64,000 bases of DNA, from the NCBI RefSeq assembly GCF_004330295.1, contig NZ_SJOJ01000013.1, positions 62,001 through 126,000 of the forward strand. Direction: 5' to 3'. The translations under genes and the position numbers were made by a program. This document shows, piece after piece, positions 54,618-63,817 of this stretch (positions are counted from its first letter, which is position 1; each line of letters begins with the position of its first letter). Source of the DNA: Rahnella victoriana (lineage in GTDB: Bacteria; Pseudomonadota; Gammaproteobacteria; Enterobacterales; Enterobacteriaceae). The notes beneath the pieces were generated by a model, which had not been told where the DNA came from, ran no database searches, and saw nothing but the letters and a program-made list of their open reading frames with translations.

Positions 54618-55810
54618 GCCACGTTCATTTAGATACGCCTTACACCGGACATGCCACGTCAGAACGCGTTTTACTGGTCGGCATGGGCGCGGATATCGGT
54701 TCGAATCTTCTCTATTTGTCGGCCACTGCAGAGGTGGCGCATCCGGTGACGGACATACTGACGCACCCGGTTGATAGCGAAGGCGTGGGCGCGGAATCAC
54801 GCGGACCGCTCGAAGAACTCAAAGCGCGTCTGCTGCTGGCCAACCCGCAGCTTTTCGGCAGAGTGACCACCCATAGCGGCGAAAATGTACTGGCGATTGA
54901 CGGGCGTACTTTCCGCATCCATTTCCGTGATCTGGATGAAGACGTGTCTGATCTCGGTCACTTCAGCCTGGCGATACTGGCGACCAGTCGCCGACATATC
55001 CGCTCCCCCCGCCACCTCGAAAAACTGGAAGCCATTGCCCGCGTGGTCATTGGCGTGGCCGAAAACGCCGATCTTCCGGCGCTTTATCCGGCGCTGATGA
55101 ACGCCGAACCCACGCATTTCCTTGCCAGCCGCACGGCGGCAGGCGCACAGATGTCAGGCAGTTATGCCATGGGGAGTTGTCAGTGCGTCGGCTGGACAAC
55201 CGGGCTGCGTATTCTGGCGGATTACTGTTCCGGGCGAGGCATCGCACTGCACGACGTTCTGGTACACAGCGAGGTCGATATCGTCCACCCGGATACCGCA
55301 TCTTCCAATTTTGGCACCCGTCGTGTCGGATCACGAACGGAAGATCCGCGAGATAACCTGCGTCCGGGCGTGTCTCAGGTTGCGGATTCCATGTTGCGTT
55401 TTGCCCCGGCCACCAGCGCGAACAATGTGTCGTTGCGAGTGCTGACCCAGCCGCCCGGTTATCAGATCCAGCGCTTTTTCCTGCGCGATCTGGATATCGG
55501 GACGGAGGACCTGATCGGTGCCGCCCGTGCCCTGGAGTCCACCGAACCTTCGCTGATCCACGTCACCACGAACACCATCGGTTCAAGAGCCTATTCCGGC
55601 CTGCCTTCCGGTTTCGTGCTGCTGGCCACTGAGCAACATCTGTCTGTCAGACGCATCGGCGATATCACCGAAGTCGTTCTGCAAGCCTTTGTCCACAATA
55701 CGCTGGGCTACTGCGCCGCCATTCTTTCAGCAACCGACCATATCCTTCGGGGCGATGGCGTTACCCTGGTTGATTCCCATAACTCTCTTACCCTCAAGGA
55801 AAAGAAATGA
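54614..55810 (+). CDS. Glyceraldehyde-3-phosphate-dehydrogenase-like protein of the four-gene cluster
   Basis: A 398-residue remote GAPDH homologue. The Rossmann start VLLVGMGADIGSNLL is at about 19-33. The catalytic pair is kept as C189 (GSCQC) and H218 (VLVHSEV), with nearly the GAPDH spacing, and the following TEDPRDNLRPGVSQVADSML and SANNVSLRVL align with the GAPDH phosphate-binding and NVSV blocks. An aldehyde/acyl-phosphate or acyl-thioester redox step is expected, but the substrate is unlikely to be glyceraldehyde 3-phosphate. The protein is some 65 residues longer than GAPDH. Its ends overlap both neighbours by 4 bases. Confidence 0.82.
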   Translation: MSHVHLDTPYTGHATSERVLLVGMGADIGSNLLYLSATAEVAHPVTDILTHPVDSEGVGAESRGPLEELKARLLLANPQLFGRVTTHSGENVLAIDGRTFRIHFRDLDEDVSDLGHFSLAILATSRRHIRSPRHLEKLEAIARVVIGVAENADLPALYPALMNAEPTHFLASRTAAGAQMSGSYAMGSCQCVGWTTGLRILADYCSGRGIALHDVLVHSEVDIVHPDTASSNFGTRRVGSRTEDPRDNLRPGVSQVADSMLRFAPATSANNVSLRVLTQPPGYQIQRFFLRDLDIGTEDLIGAARALESTEPSLIHVTTNTIGSRAYSGLPSGFVLLATEQHLSVRRIGDITEVVLQAFVHNTLGYCAAILSATDHILRGDGVTLVDSHNSLTLKEKK

Positions 55811-56997
55811 TCACTTCAGAACTTATCAGTCAGCCAGCCGCGCGGAGATCAGCAGGCAGAATCATCATCACCCCGGAACCTGAAACCGTGGGCATGATCA
55901 CGCACTCTCTCGGCGAACTCTCCGGTGATCTGGAGCATATTCTTTTCACCCCGAGTCTGGACTGTGCCGTTGCCAGCAAAATTATTGCCACGCCTTCCGT
56001 CGGATCAGTCGTCGTGACCCGTAATGAATTCTCCGACCACGCCCGTAAAATGCTCCATGAATCGGGGATCGGACTGGTGGTGTATAACGAAGAAGAATTC
56101 GACAAAACCAGCCGGTGCATCGTGAACAAAGATGGCCTGACTTCTCTGCGCGAAGACGTGCCGGTCAGCGCCATCTGTTCCGTACTGAATCAGCGTAATC
56201 TCGCCATTTATCGCCGTTTCGGTGTCAAATCGCTGGGCTATTTCAGATTCAAGTTCTGCCTGTTCCAGCTCTTTAGTCAGGAGCCGGAAGCGTACAACGA
56301 CAATGCCCATATCGAAGACTTCCTGTATGAGCAGCTCGTCGAGCTGGGCAAACAAAACTGGACCAGCATTCGTTGCGTCCTCTCTGATCTGACGACGGCG
56401 GAGCTGGCGGAGGTCGGGGTCAGCGTCCCTGCGGAAATGAACCCGGACATGGGCGTGCGCGGGCCACGTATCATTACACAGTGGGCGCCGGAATTAGCCG
56501 CCATCCGCCGCTTCCAGCAGGAATTCGATACCCCGATAAAAATCAGCGCGCCGTTCATTTCCACTATCGGGGAATACTGCACTTTCGTGGAGATGGTCGA
56601 ACAGGCAGGCATTGAACGTTCAGGCGTTGAACTGGGCTTTACGCTGGAAGTCCCGGCGCTGGCTGAAGAACTGGATGATTTGTTCACGACGGCAAAAGTT
56701 GATTTTATGGCGATTGGTACGTCGGATCTGTTCTCCCTGTTCAACGGAGTTTGCCGCAACAATCAGGCACTTTCCGTTTCACCTACCAGCAATGCCAATA
56801 TCCGTCTCTTGCGACGGGTGGTGTCATGCGCCCGTGAACATGGCGTGCATACTTTTGTGTGTGGCGAAGTGCGCCGCAATGAGAAGGTGATGGCCGAGTT
56901 GCTGCAGGCCGGTGTGGGCGAACTCATTTGCTCCGCTCAGGTCAATGAGCTTTGTACTGTATTTCATATCTCCGGCACTCCGCGTTCAGCAAAATGA
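55807..56997 (+). CDS. PEP-utilising enzyme of minimal architecture, four-gene cluster
   Basis: A 396-residue protein. Residues about 15-95 form a swivelling phosphohistidine domain with H78 (EFSDHARKML), matching the S-H-A-x-x-A-R motif of PtsI/PpsA. Residues about 120-396 form the PEP-binding barrel with NPDMGVRGPR (212-221), LEVPALAEELD, FMAIGTSDL and catalytic C352 (FVCGE). Neither the HPr-binding domain of PtsI nor the ATP-grasp domain of PEP synthase is present. It could pass phosphate between PEP and a third partner held by its neighbours. It overlaps the GAPDH-like gene by 4 bases. Confidence 0.85.
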   Translation: MITSELISQPAARRSAGRIIITPEPETVGMITHSLGELSGDLEHILFTPSLDCAVASKIIATPSVGSVVVTRNEFSDHARKMLHESGIGLVVYNEEEFDKTSRCIVNKDGLTSLREDVPVSAICSVLNQRNLAIYRRFGVKSLGYFRFKFCLFQLFSQEPEAYNDNAHIEDFLYEQLVELGKQNWTSIRCVLSDLTTAELAEVGVSVPAEMNPDMGVRGPRIITQWAPELAAIRRFQQEFDTPIKISAPFISTIGEYCTFVEMVEQAGIERSGVELGFTLEVPALAEELDDLFTTAKVDFMAIGTSDLFSLFNGVCRNNQALSVSPTSNANIRLLRRVVSCAREHGVHTFVCGEVRRNEKVMAELLQAGVGELICSAQVNELCTVFHISGTPRSAK

Positions 56998-57074
56998 CCG
57001 CGTATTGACTCACGGGGGCTTATGTCCGGCCCCCTGATTTCACCGGTTTCTGTTCTTCAGGGCGAGGTCAGCCG

Positions 57075-57599
57075 ATGTTTTATACCGTGGAATGCACGTA
57101 TACCGATCCTGAAAGCGAAGAAAGCTGGAATGATTTTTACAGCCTTGAAAAGCTGCCCGCCCTGATTTCCGTCAGCGGATTCAGCACTTCACAACGCTTC
57201 AAAGCCCTGACGCCGGGCTGTCCGGTTTATCTCGCGATTCATACCGTCAGGGACGCACAGGTGATCGCTGGTGAGGAATACCGGCAGAAAGGAGGAGGCA
57301 GTTTCGCGCGCTGGCAGGCTTACATCAGCGACTGGCACCGAAACCTGTACGAATGCGCAGAACCGGCACCTGACGTTGCCGAAGATGAACTGCTGCTGCT
57401 CAGTGCACGGCCTCTCAACATGGCCGGGACGGCGCTGCGCTGGCCGTCACGGGAAATGCAGGCTGCCGGGCTTGATGCGTGCCCGGCTTATCGGGTGGCG
57501 TATGTCATCCCCCGCGAAAAAACCGGTTTATTCGCGGGAACAGCTGACGTGTATTTCTACGAACCTGTCACGCCACAACTGCGCAACCCGCCGTTATGA
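57075..57599 (+). CDS. Dimeric ferredoxin-like-barrel protein, last gene of the four-gene cluster
   Basis: A 174-residue protein of unknown function. The first half ([58 protein letters not shown]) has the pattern of EthD/ABM-like dimeric alpha-beta barrels: an N-terminal strand, a helix containing W-x-x-F-Y, then LP-x-L and a G-F strand. The second half repeats the idea loosely. Such proteins isomerise, cyclise or decarboxylate small acids. It starts 77 bases after the PEP gene and overlaps the convergent msrA end by 6 bases. Confidence 0.75.
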   Translation: MFYTVECTYTDPESEESWNDFYSLEKLPALISVSGFSTSQRFKALTPGCPVYLAIHTVRDAQVIAGEEYRQKGGGSFARWQAYISDWHRNLYECAEPAPDVAEDELLLLSARPLNMAGTALRWPSREMQAAGLDACPAYRVAYVIPREKTGLFAGTADVYFYEPVTPQLRNPPL

Positions 57600-58139
57600 C
57601 TGCTGCAAAGATTTGGTGCGCTGCGCAAAGCTCTTACGCAACTTTTGCAGTTTCGGTGGGATCACTGCCATGCAATAACGGTTCTGCTGCCCGGCGCCAT
57701 CCCAGTAATTCTGGTGATAGCCTTCGGCCACGTACACTTCGCCGAGCGGTTCGATGCTGGTCACGATCGGATCACGGTGATCATGCTGCGCGCGCAGTAT
57801 GGCGGCTTCCGCCTCCGCTTTCTGCTGTTCATTGGCCGGGAAAATCGCCGAACGGTATTGCGTGCCGACGTCATTCCCCTGACGGTTAAGCTGGGTCGGA
57901 TCGTGGGTCACAAAGTGGATATCCAGCAGATCGCCGTAGCTCAGTTTTTCCGGGTCAAAACCGACGCGGATGGCTTCTGCATGGCCGGTCGTGCCGGTGC
58001 AAACCTGTTCATAGGTCGGATTCGGGCGACGGCCGCCGGTGTACACACTTTCCACCGACTCGACGCCGATGACGTCTTTGAACACCGCTTCCGTACACCA
58101 GAAGCAACCACCGCCGAAAATAGCGTATTCGATTGTCAT
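57594..58139 (-). CDS. msrA: Peptide-methionine (S)-S-oxide reductase MsrA
   Basis: Repairs oxidised methionine. It has 181 residues. The catalytic motif GGGCFWC has C12 as the nucleophile. [20 protein letters not shown] and [20 protein letters not shown] are family blocks, and YHQNYW lies near the end. It is the short MsrA form (about 180 residues) rather than the 212-residue E. coli form, so a second msrA elsewhere would not be surprising. It overlaps the convergent cluster gene by 6 bases, with no terminator between. Confidence 0.96.
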   Translation of the reverse strand: MTIEYAIFGGGCFWCTEAVFKDVIGVESVESVYTGGRRPNPTYEQVCTGTTGHAEAIRVGFDPEKLSYGDLLDIHFVTHDPTQLNRQGNDVGTQYRSAIFPANEQQKAEAEAAILRAQHDHRDPIVTSIEPLGEVYVAEGYHQNYWDGAGQQNRYCMAVIPPKLQKLRKSFAQRTKSLQQS

Positions 58140-58361
58140 GCAGACTCCTTAATTTAGGCAACAAAGGAAATATGGGGACAGATGACACTGAGATAAAGGG
58201 TTTACAATAAATAACCGGCTGTGTGAATTTCTTCTGCGCAGAAAAAGAGAATATTTTGTGTCAGTTAATTTCCCACAGAAATAATGCTGATATTGCGTCT
58301 GATTGATCTGCCTTTTTTTTCGTGGCAGACTCACTGACATTGAAATACACGGAATTCCCCT

Positions 58362-58997
58362 ATGAAAGACGTAATTGAAGGCTTCCTCAGATTCCAGAAA
58401 GAGGCGTTTCCTCAACGCTCTAAGCTATTCAAAGAACTCGCGTTAAACCAAAATCCTAAGACCCTGTTTATCTCCTGTTCCGACAGCCGTCTGGTGCCGG
58501 AATTAGTGACGCAACGTGAACCGGGTGAACTGTTTGTGATCCGTAATGCCGGGAATATTGTGCCGCCATTCGGGCCGGAACCGGGCGGCGTTTCCGCTAC
58601 GGTCGAGTACGCCGTTAAAGCACTGGGCGTGAAAGATATCGTCATCTGCGGGCATTCCAACTGCGGCGCAATGAGCGCCATCGCTAACTGCACCTGTCTG
58701 GATCACATGCCTGCGGTCGCGCACTGGCTGCGTTATTCCGATGCCGCGAAAGCGATTAATGAATCCGTCGAACACGAAAATCCAGAAGCTCGTGTGAACG
58801 GTATGGTGCACCAGAACGTCGTGGCTCAGCTGAGCAACCTGCGTACGCATCCTTGCGTGGCGGTCGCGCTGGCGAAAGGGGAAATTACCCTGCACGGCTG
58901 GGTGTATGATATTGAATCCGGTTGCATCGAAGCCTTTGATGCGAAAAGCGCATCCTTTATTTCGCTGTCAGATAATCCGGAAGTCCGCGCCAGTTAA
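58362..58997 (+). CDS. cynT: Beta-class carbonic anhydrase, CynT-like
   Basis: Interconverts CO2 and bicarbonate with zinc. It has 211 residues. The zinc ligands are C39, H98 and C101 (ISCSDSR and CGHSNCGA), with the D41/R43 dyad present. The sequence is closer to E. coli CynT ([20 protein letters not shown]-type block, [10 protein letters not shown]) than to Can. No cyanase (cynS) or cynX is beside it, so a general carbonic anhydrase role is as likely as cyanate metabolism. Confidence 0.93.
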   Translation: MKDVIEGFLRFQKEAFPQRSKLFKELALNQNPKTLFISCSDSRLVPELVTQREPGELFVIRNAGNIVPPFGPEPGGVSATVEYAVKALGVKDIVICGHSNCGAMSAIANCTCLDHMPAVAHWLRYSDAAKAINESVEHENPEARVNGMVHQNVVAQLSNLRTHPCVAVALAKGEITLHGWVYDIESGCIEAFDAKSASFISLSDNPEVRAS

Positions 58998-59014
58998 TTG
59001 CCCGTAAAATAAAA

Positions 59015-59047
59015 CATCCGGAACAGTGTTAAATAATGTTCCGGATG
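59015..59047 (+). terminator. Hairpin behind cynT
   Basis: CATCCGGAACA (59015-59025) pairs exactly with TGTTCCGGATG (59037-59047). No T run follows, so termination efficiency is doubtful. Confidence 0.6.
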
Positions 59048-59160
59048 ATAAATCAGCGACTTAAGTCTTATTATATTGTTGTCTTACCCTCTGCCGTAAT
59101 ATCCCCCTGCCTGAACGACAGTTAACCGATTTCTCTTTTACGCCACAGCGAGAATAATTG

Positions 59161-60288
59161 ATGCCTGTTATCACGTTAGACCGTCTGGCCGATTGTCCTG
59201 CTGCACAGTGGGATGCGCTGGTGCCTGCGCAACAGCCTTTCCTCAGTTATGCCTTTTTATCGGCGCTGGAAGACAGCGGCAGCCTGGGACCGCACTCCGG
59301 CTGGCGTCCGCAGCATCTGCTCTGGCAGGAAAACGGTGAAATCCGCGCCGCTATTCCCGGCTACCGCAAGCGCCATTCTTATGGCGAATACGTCTTTGAT
59401 CAGGGCTGGGCGGATGCCTGCCAGCGTTCGGGCATTGCCTATTACCCGAAATGGCTTGGCGCGGTGCCGTTCAGCCCGGTGACCGGCGCACGGTTGCTGG
59501 GCGAGGAATCTGCCGCCATCAGCCTGTTGCAGGCGTTGCCGGATTATCTGGAAGAGAACGGCCTGACCGGCGCGCACATCAATTTTACCGACGAGCGCGC
59601 CAACCGGCTGATGGGCAGTGAAGCGGTGTGGCAGCACCGGCAGGGTTTGCAATATCACTGGCAGAATCGCGGTTACCGCGATTTTCAGGATTACCTCGAT
59701 GCGCTGACATCACGCAAGCGTAAACAGTTTCGCAAAGAGCGCGAACAGGTAGCCGCGCAGGGAATTGATTTTGTCTGGCGGGAAGGCGCGCAGGTAACTG
59801 AATCACAATGGGATTTCGTTTATGCCTGCTACAGCAACACCTATCATATTCGCGGCCAGTCGCCGTATCTGACCCGCACTTTTTTCAGCCTGCTGGCGGA
59901 AAGAATGCCGGAGGCGATCCGCGTCGTCTTCGCGCAACAAAACGGCCGCGACGTGGCAATGGCGTTCAGCTTAATCAGTGGCGATACGTTTTACGGGCGT
60001 TACTGGGGCTGCCTGGCAGAATTCGACCGGCTGCATTTTGAAACCTGTTTCTATCAGGGAATGGAATACGCGATTGCCAGCGGGCTGGCGCGTTTTGACG
60101 CGGGCGCACAAGGTGAACACAAACTGCTGCGCGGCTTTGAGCCGGTGATCACCGACTCGTGGCACTATTTACGGCATCCGGGTTTACGTGACGCCGTGGA
60201 AGATTTTCTGCTGGAAGAACGTGCAGCCGTGCAGCGCTGGGCGGACGAAGCCCGCGAAGTACTGCCCTACCGGCACGACGTCGTTTAA
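59161..60288 (+). CDS. GNAT-fold protein of the DUF482/COG3146 family
   Basis: A 375-residue protein beginning MPVITLDRLADCPAAQWDAL. Typical family stretches are PFLSYAFLSALEDSGS, YGEYVFDQGWADA, ARLLG, SRKRKQFRKEREQV and FDAGAQGEHKLLRGFEP. The family has a FemAB-like double GNAT fold and is sometimes named peptidoglycan-biosynthesis-related, without proof. The ATG at 59161 is preferred to a TTG one codon upstream. It is convergent with the ABC exporter, with only 9 bases between stops. Confidence 0.85.
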   Translation: MPVITLDRLADCPAAQWDALVPAQQPFLSYAFLSALEDSGSLGPHSGWRPQHLLWQENGEIRAAIPGYRKRHSYGEYVFDQGWADACQRSGIAYYPKWLGAVPFSPVTGARLLGEESAAISLLQALPDYLEENGLTGAHINFTDERANRLMGSEAVWQHRQGLQYHWQNRGYRDFQDYLDALTSRKRKQFRKEREQVAAQGIDFVWREGAQVTESQWDFVYACYSNTYHIRGQSPYLTRTFFSLLAERMPEAIRVVFAQQNGRDVAMAFSLISGDTFYGRYWGCLAEFDRLHFETCFYQGMEYAIASGLARFDAGAQGEHKLLRGFEPVITDSWHYLRHPGLRDAVEDFLLEERAAVQRWADEAREVLPYRHDVV

Positions 60289-60297
60289 GTTCCGGCC

Positions 60298-62130
60298 TTA
60301 ATCCATGCCGACAAATCCGCCGGTCTGATGTTGCCACAGGCGCGCATAAAGCCCGCCGTGCGCCAGCAGTTCGGCGTGATTGCCCGTCTCAACAATCTGC
60401 CCTTTTTCCAGCACCACCAGCCGGTCCATTTTAGCGATCGTCGATAAGCGGTGTGCAATCGCAATCACCGTTTTGCCGCCCATCAGCGTCTCAAGACTTT
60501 CCTGAATCGCCGCTTCCACTTCGGAATCCAGCGCCGACGTGGCTTCATCCATGATCAGAATCGGTGCGTTTTTCAGTAATACGCGGGCAATCGCGATACG
60601 CTGACGCTGGCCGCCGGAAAGTTTCACCCCGCGTTCGCCGACATGCGCATCCAGCCCGGTTCTGCCCAGCGAATCATAGAGTTCGGGAATAAATTCGTCG
60701 GCGCGTGCCTGACGGATTGCCAGCTGCAACTCTTCTTCCGTTGCGTCCGGCCGTCCGTACAGCAGGTTATCGCGGATCGAACGGTGCAGCAGCGAGGTAT
60801 CCTGCGTGATCATGCCGATTTGCGCGCGCAGGCTTTCCTGCGTGACCTCCGCGATGTTCTGCTGATCAATCAGAATGCGGCCGCCGTCGATGTCATACAG
60901 GCGCAGCAGCAGGTTCACCAGCGTGGATTTCCCCGCGCCGGACGGTCCGATCAGGCCGATCTTCTCGCCGGGGCGGATCGCCAGATCCAGATGATGGATC
61001 ACCCTGCCGCCTTTGCCGTAATTGAAGTCCACATGATCAAAGTGGATCGCACCCTGATCGACTTTCAGTGCTTTCGCCTGCGGTTGATCGGTGACGCTCA
61101 GCGGTTTCGCAATGGTATGCAGGCCGTCCTGCACCATACCGATATTTTCGAAAATACCGTTCACCACCCACATGATCCAGCCGGACATATTCACAATACG
61201 GATAACCAGGCCGGTCGCCAACGCGATGGCCCCGACGCTGATCAGCGACTGCGTCCACAACCACAAAGCCAGACCGGTGGTGCTGACGATCAGCAGGCCG
61301 TTCAGCGTGGTGATCGACACGTCCATGCCGGTAACCAGACGCCCCGCCAGCTGGGTTTTCTCCGTCTGTTCGGTGATCGCTTCGCGGGCGTATTTCTGCT
61401 CGAGATCGGTATGCGCGAACAGTTTCAGCGTGGTGATATTGGTGTAACCGTCAACGATGCAGCCCATCAGTTTTGAGCGCGCTTCCGACGACTGCACCGA
61501 ACGTTGTTTCACGCGCGGCACGAAATAACGCAGGCACACGCCATAGCCGAAAATCCAGATAATCAGCGGGATCATCAGCCGCCAGTCGGCTTCGGCAAAC
61601 AGGAACAGCGCACTGGCGGCGTAAATCACCACATGCCAGATGGCATCCACCGCCTGCACCGCAGAATCGCGCAGCGAGTTCCCGGTCTGCATGATGCGCT
61701 GGGCAATGCGTCCGGCGAAATCGCTCTGGAAAAAGTTCAGACTTTGTTTGAGGACATACTTATGATTCTGCCAGCGGATCATGCTGGTCATGCCGGGGCT
61801 GATAGTCTGGTGAACCAGCAAATCATGCAGCCCGATAAATACCGGCCGCAGGATCATCGCCACCGCCGCCATCCACAACAGCTCGCCCATATGGTCGGTG
61901 AAAAAACTGCCCGGCGGGGTGTCTTTGGTCAGATCGATAATCTGGCTGAGATAGCTGAATAGCGAGACTTCAATCAGCGCGCAGACCAGCCCGACCACCA
62001 GCAAAATCGCAAAGCTTGGCCAGACCTGACGCAGATAATAAAGATAGAAAGGCAGAACCTGATCCGGCGGCTGAGCGGCCGGTGCCTCACGGAAGATGTC
62101 GATCATTCGCTCGAAACGGCGAAACAGCAT
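60298..62130 (-). CDS. ABC exporter, fused membrane and ATPase domains
   Basis: A 610-residue half-transporter. Six membrane segments lie in about 30-330 (LRQVWPSFAILLVVGLVCAL, then QLNFFQSDFAGRIAQRIMQ-like coupling region). The ATPase has Walker A GPSGAGKST near 393-401, signature LSGGQRQRIA and Walker B ILIMDEATSALD. It belongs to the MsbA/multidrug type and should work as a homodimer. The start at 62130 follows AAGGGG; 17 more codons upstream are open but unconserved. The substrate is unknown. It lies downstream of the DHA2 pump in the same direction. Confidence 0.93.
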   Translation of the reverse strand: MLFRRFERMIDIFREAPAAQPPDQVLPFYLYYLRQVWPSFAILLVVGLVCALIEVSLFSYLSQIIDLTKDTPPGSFFTDHMGELLWMAAVAMILRPVFIGLHDLLVHQTISPGMTSMIRWQNHKYVLKQSLNFFQSDFAGRIAQRIMQTGNSLRDSAVQAVDAIWHVVIYAASALFLFAEADWRLMIPLIIWIFGYGVCLRYFVPRVKQRSVQSSEARSKLMGCIVDGYTNITTLKLFAHTDLEQKYAREAITEQTEKTQLAGRLVTGMDVSITTLNGLLIVSTTGLALWLWTQSLISVGAIALATGLVIRIVNMSGWIMWVVNGIFENIGMVQDGLHTIAKPLSVTDQPQAKALKVDQGAIHFDHVDFNYGKGGRVIHHLDLAIRPGEKIGLIGPSGAGKSTLVNLLLRLYDIDGGRILIDQQNIAEVTQESLRAQIGMITQDTSLLHRSIRDNLLYGRPDATEEELQLAIRQARADEFIPELYDSLGRTGLDAHVGERGVKLSGGQRQRIAIARVLLKNAPILIMDEATSALDSEVEAAIQESLETLMGGKTVIAIAHRLSTIAKMDRLVVLEKGQIVETGNHAELLAHGGLYARLWQHQTGGFVGMD

Positions 62131-62233
62131 AGCGATCCCCTTGATGATATCCCTGTCGGCGTTGCCGGATTTCCATGCCATTTCAACGCCGTAAAGGGGA
62201 AAGCTTAGTGCATATCGCGCAGAGTGCCGCCGC

Positions 62234-63733
62234 TTATTTCTTCAGCACCGCATCTTTTTGCAACAGCGACAGAACAAACGCCAGCACCATCACGCAGGCA
62301 GCGATCAGATACACCGAGTGCAGCGCCGAGCCAAACGCCTGCAAATAATCAGCGCGGATGGCAGTGGGTAATTCCTGCACCGCCTGCGCGCTGAGGGAAC
62401 GCGGAAGCACCGTGCCTTCGGGGATCAGCGCCACCAGCTGATCACGCAGGACGTGGGTGAAAATGGCACCAAACATCGCCACGCCAATCGAACCGCCAAT
62501 CGAACGGAACAGCGTCACCCCGGAGGTCGCCACGCCCATCTGTTTCATCGATACCGAGTTTTGCACCGCCAGCACCAGCACCTGCATCACCATCCCGAGG
62601 CCAAGGCCGAGCACGCCGATGTAGAGATACAACATATGCACCGGCGTGCTGACTTTCAGCAGAGCCAGTAACACCATGCCGGCAAAACTCAGCAAGGTGC
62701 CGATAATCGGGAAGATACGGTAACGCCCGATGCGGCTGATCAGCCGTCCGCTGATAATCGAACTGACCAGCAACGCGCCCATCAGCGGCAACAGTTGCAT
62801 CCCGGCTTCCGACGGCGACGAGCCTTTTACCACCTGCAAATACAGCGGCAGGAAGGTCATCGACCCCATCAGCGACATGCCGATAATAAAGCTGATCGCG
62901 CAACTGAGCAGGAAGGTACGGTCGCGGAACAGTCCCAGCGGAATGATCGGTTCAGCGGCCAGCGTTTCTTCATAAATAAAGCCGCCGAGTGTCACGATAC
63001 CGAAGGCGAGAATGCACCACAGTTGCGGATCCGACCACTGATACACCGTGCCACCTTCGCTGGTGAACAAAATGATGCAGGTCAGTGCCGCCGCGAGATA
63101 CCCCGCGCCGAGAAAATCGATTTCATGGCGGATGCGTGCGCTCTGTGATTTCAGCGCCACGCCAATCACCAGCAGGGCAAAAATCCCCAGTGGCAGGTTG
63201 ATGTAGAAAATCCAGCGCCACGAAATGTGTTCTACCAGAAAACCACCGATCAGCGGCCCGATCACCGTCGCCAGGCCAAACACGCCGCCGAACAGCCCCT
63301 GATATTTTCCGCGCTCAGAAGGCGGGATCACATCACCGACCGCCGCCATACTGACCACCATCAGCCCGCCACCGCCCAGCCCCTGCAAGGCGCGCATCAG
63401 GATCAGCTGCGTCATGTTCTGCGCCAGCCCGCACAATACCGAACCGAGCAGGAACACGATAATCGCCGTTTGCAGCACGACCTTGCGCCCCAGCAGATCG
63501 CCGAACTTACCGTACAGCGGTACCACAATCGTGGACGCCAGCAGATAAGAGGTCACGACCCACGAAAGCTGATCCAGCCCGCCGAGTTCACTGACGATGG
63601 TCGGCAGCGCGGTGGACACAATCGTCTGGTCAAGTGCGGCCAGCAGCATCACCAGCATCAGCGCGGAGAACAGCAGCTTTATCGAAGGCTTCTGTTCCGT
63701 CACGTCGCGCTGTGCCGAATTTATTGTCGTCAT
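62234..63733 (-). CDS. DHA2-family drug efflux transporter (EmrB/QacA type)
   Basis: A 499-residue MFS pump with about 14 membrane segments. Motif A is [12 protein letters not shown], motif C is [17 protein letters not shown] and the DHA2 mark [14 protein letters not shown] is in segment 1. [17 protein letters not shown] is characteristic. The ATG at 63733 has AGGA eight bases upstream; another ATG nine bases earlier overlaps that site. It is divergent from a TetR-family gene across 84 bases that hold a clear dyad, so it is probably repressed until a drug-like ligand binds the regulator. Confidence 0.95.
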   Translation of the reverse strand: MTTINSAQRDVTEQKPSIKLLFSALMLVMLLAALDQTIVSTALPTIVSELGGLDQLSWVVTSYLLASTIVVPLYGKFGDLLGRKVVLQTAIIVFLLGSVLCGLAQNMTQLILMRALQGLGGGGLMVVSMAAVGDVIPPSERGKYQGLFGGVFGLATVIGPLIGGFLVEHISWRWIFYINLPLGIFALLVIGVALKSQSARIRHEIDFLGAGYLAAALTCIILFTSEGGTVYQWSDPQLWCILAFGIVTLGGFIYEETLAAEPIIPLGLFRDRTFLLSCAISFIIGMSLMGSMTFLPLYLQVVKGSSPSEAGMQLLPLMGALLVSSIISGRLISRIGRYRIFPIIGTLLSFAGMVLLALLKVSTPVHMLYLYIGVLGLGLGMVMQVLVLAVQNSVSMKQMGVATSGVTLFRSIGGSIGVAMFGAIFTHVLRDQLVALIPEGTVLPRSLSAQAVQELPTAIRADYLQAFGSALHSVYLIAACVMVLAFVLSLLQKDAVLKK

Positions 63734-63753
63734 GAATGACATCCTGACTTGTA

Positions 63754-63775
63754 ATTAATTAACTGTATAATTAAT
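63754..63775. promoter_or_regulatory. Candidate TetR-family operator
   Basis: ATTAATTA (63754-63761) and TAATTAAT (63768-63775) flank ACTGTA, a perfect 8-bp dyad centred between the divergent efflux and regulator genes, overlapping where both promoters must be. Confidence 0.7.
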
Positions 63776-63817
63776 ATTGAAGCATCAAATTCATCTGGTC
63801 AATGGATCACCCGCCTT

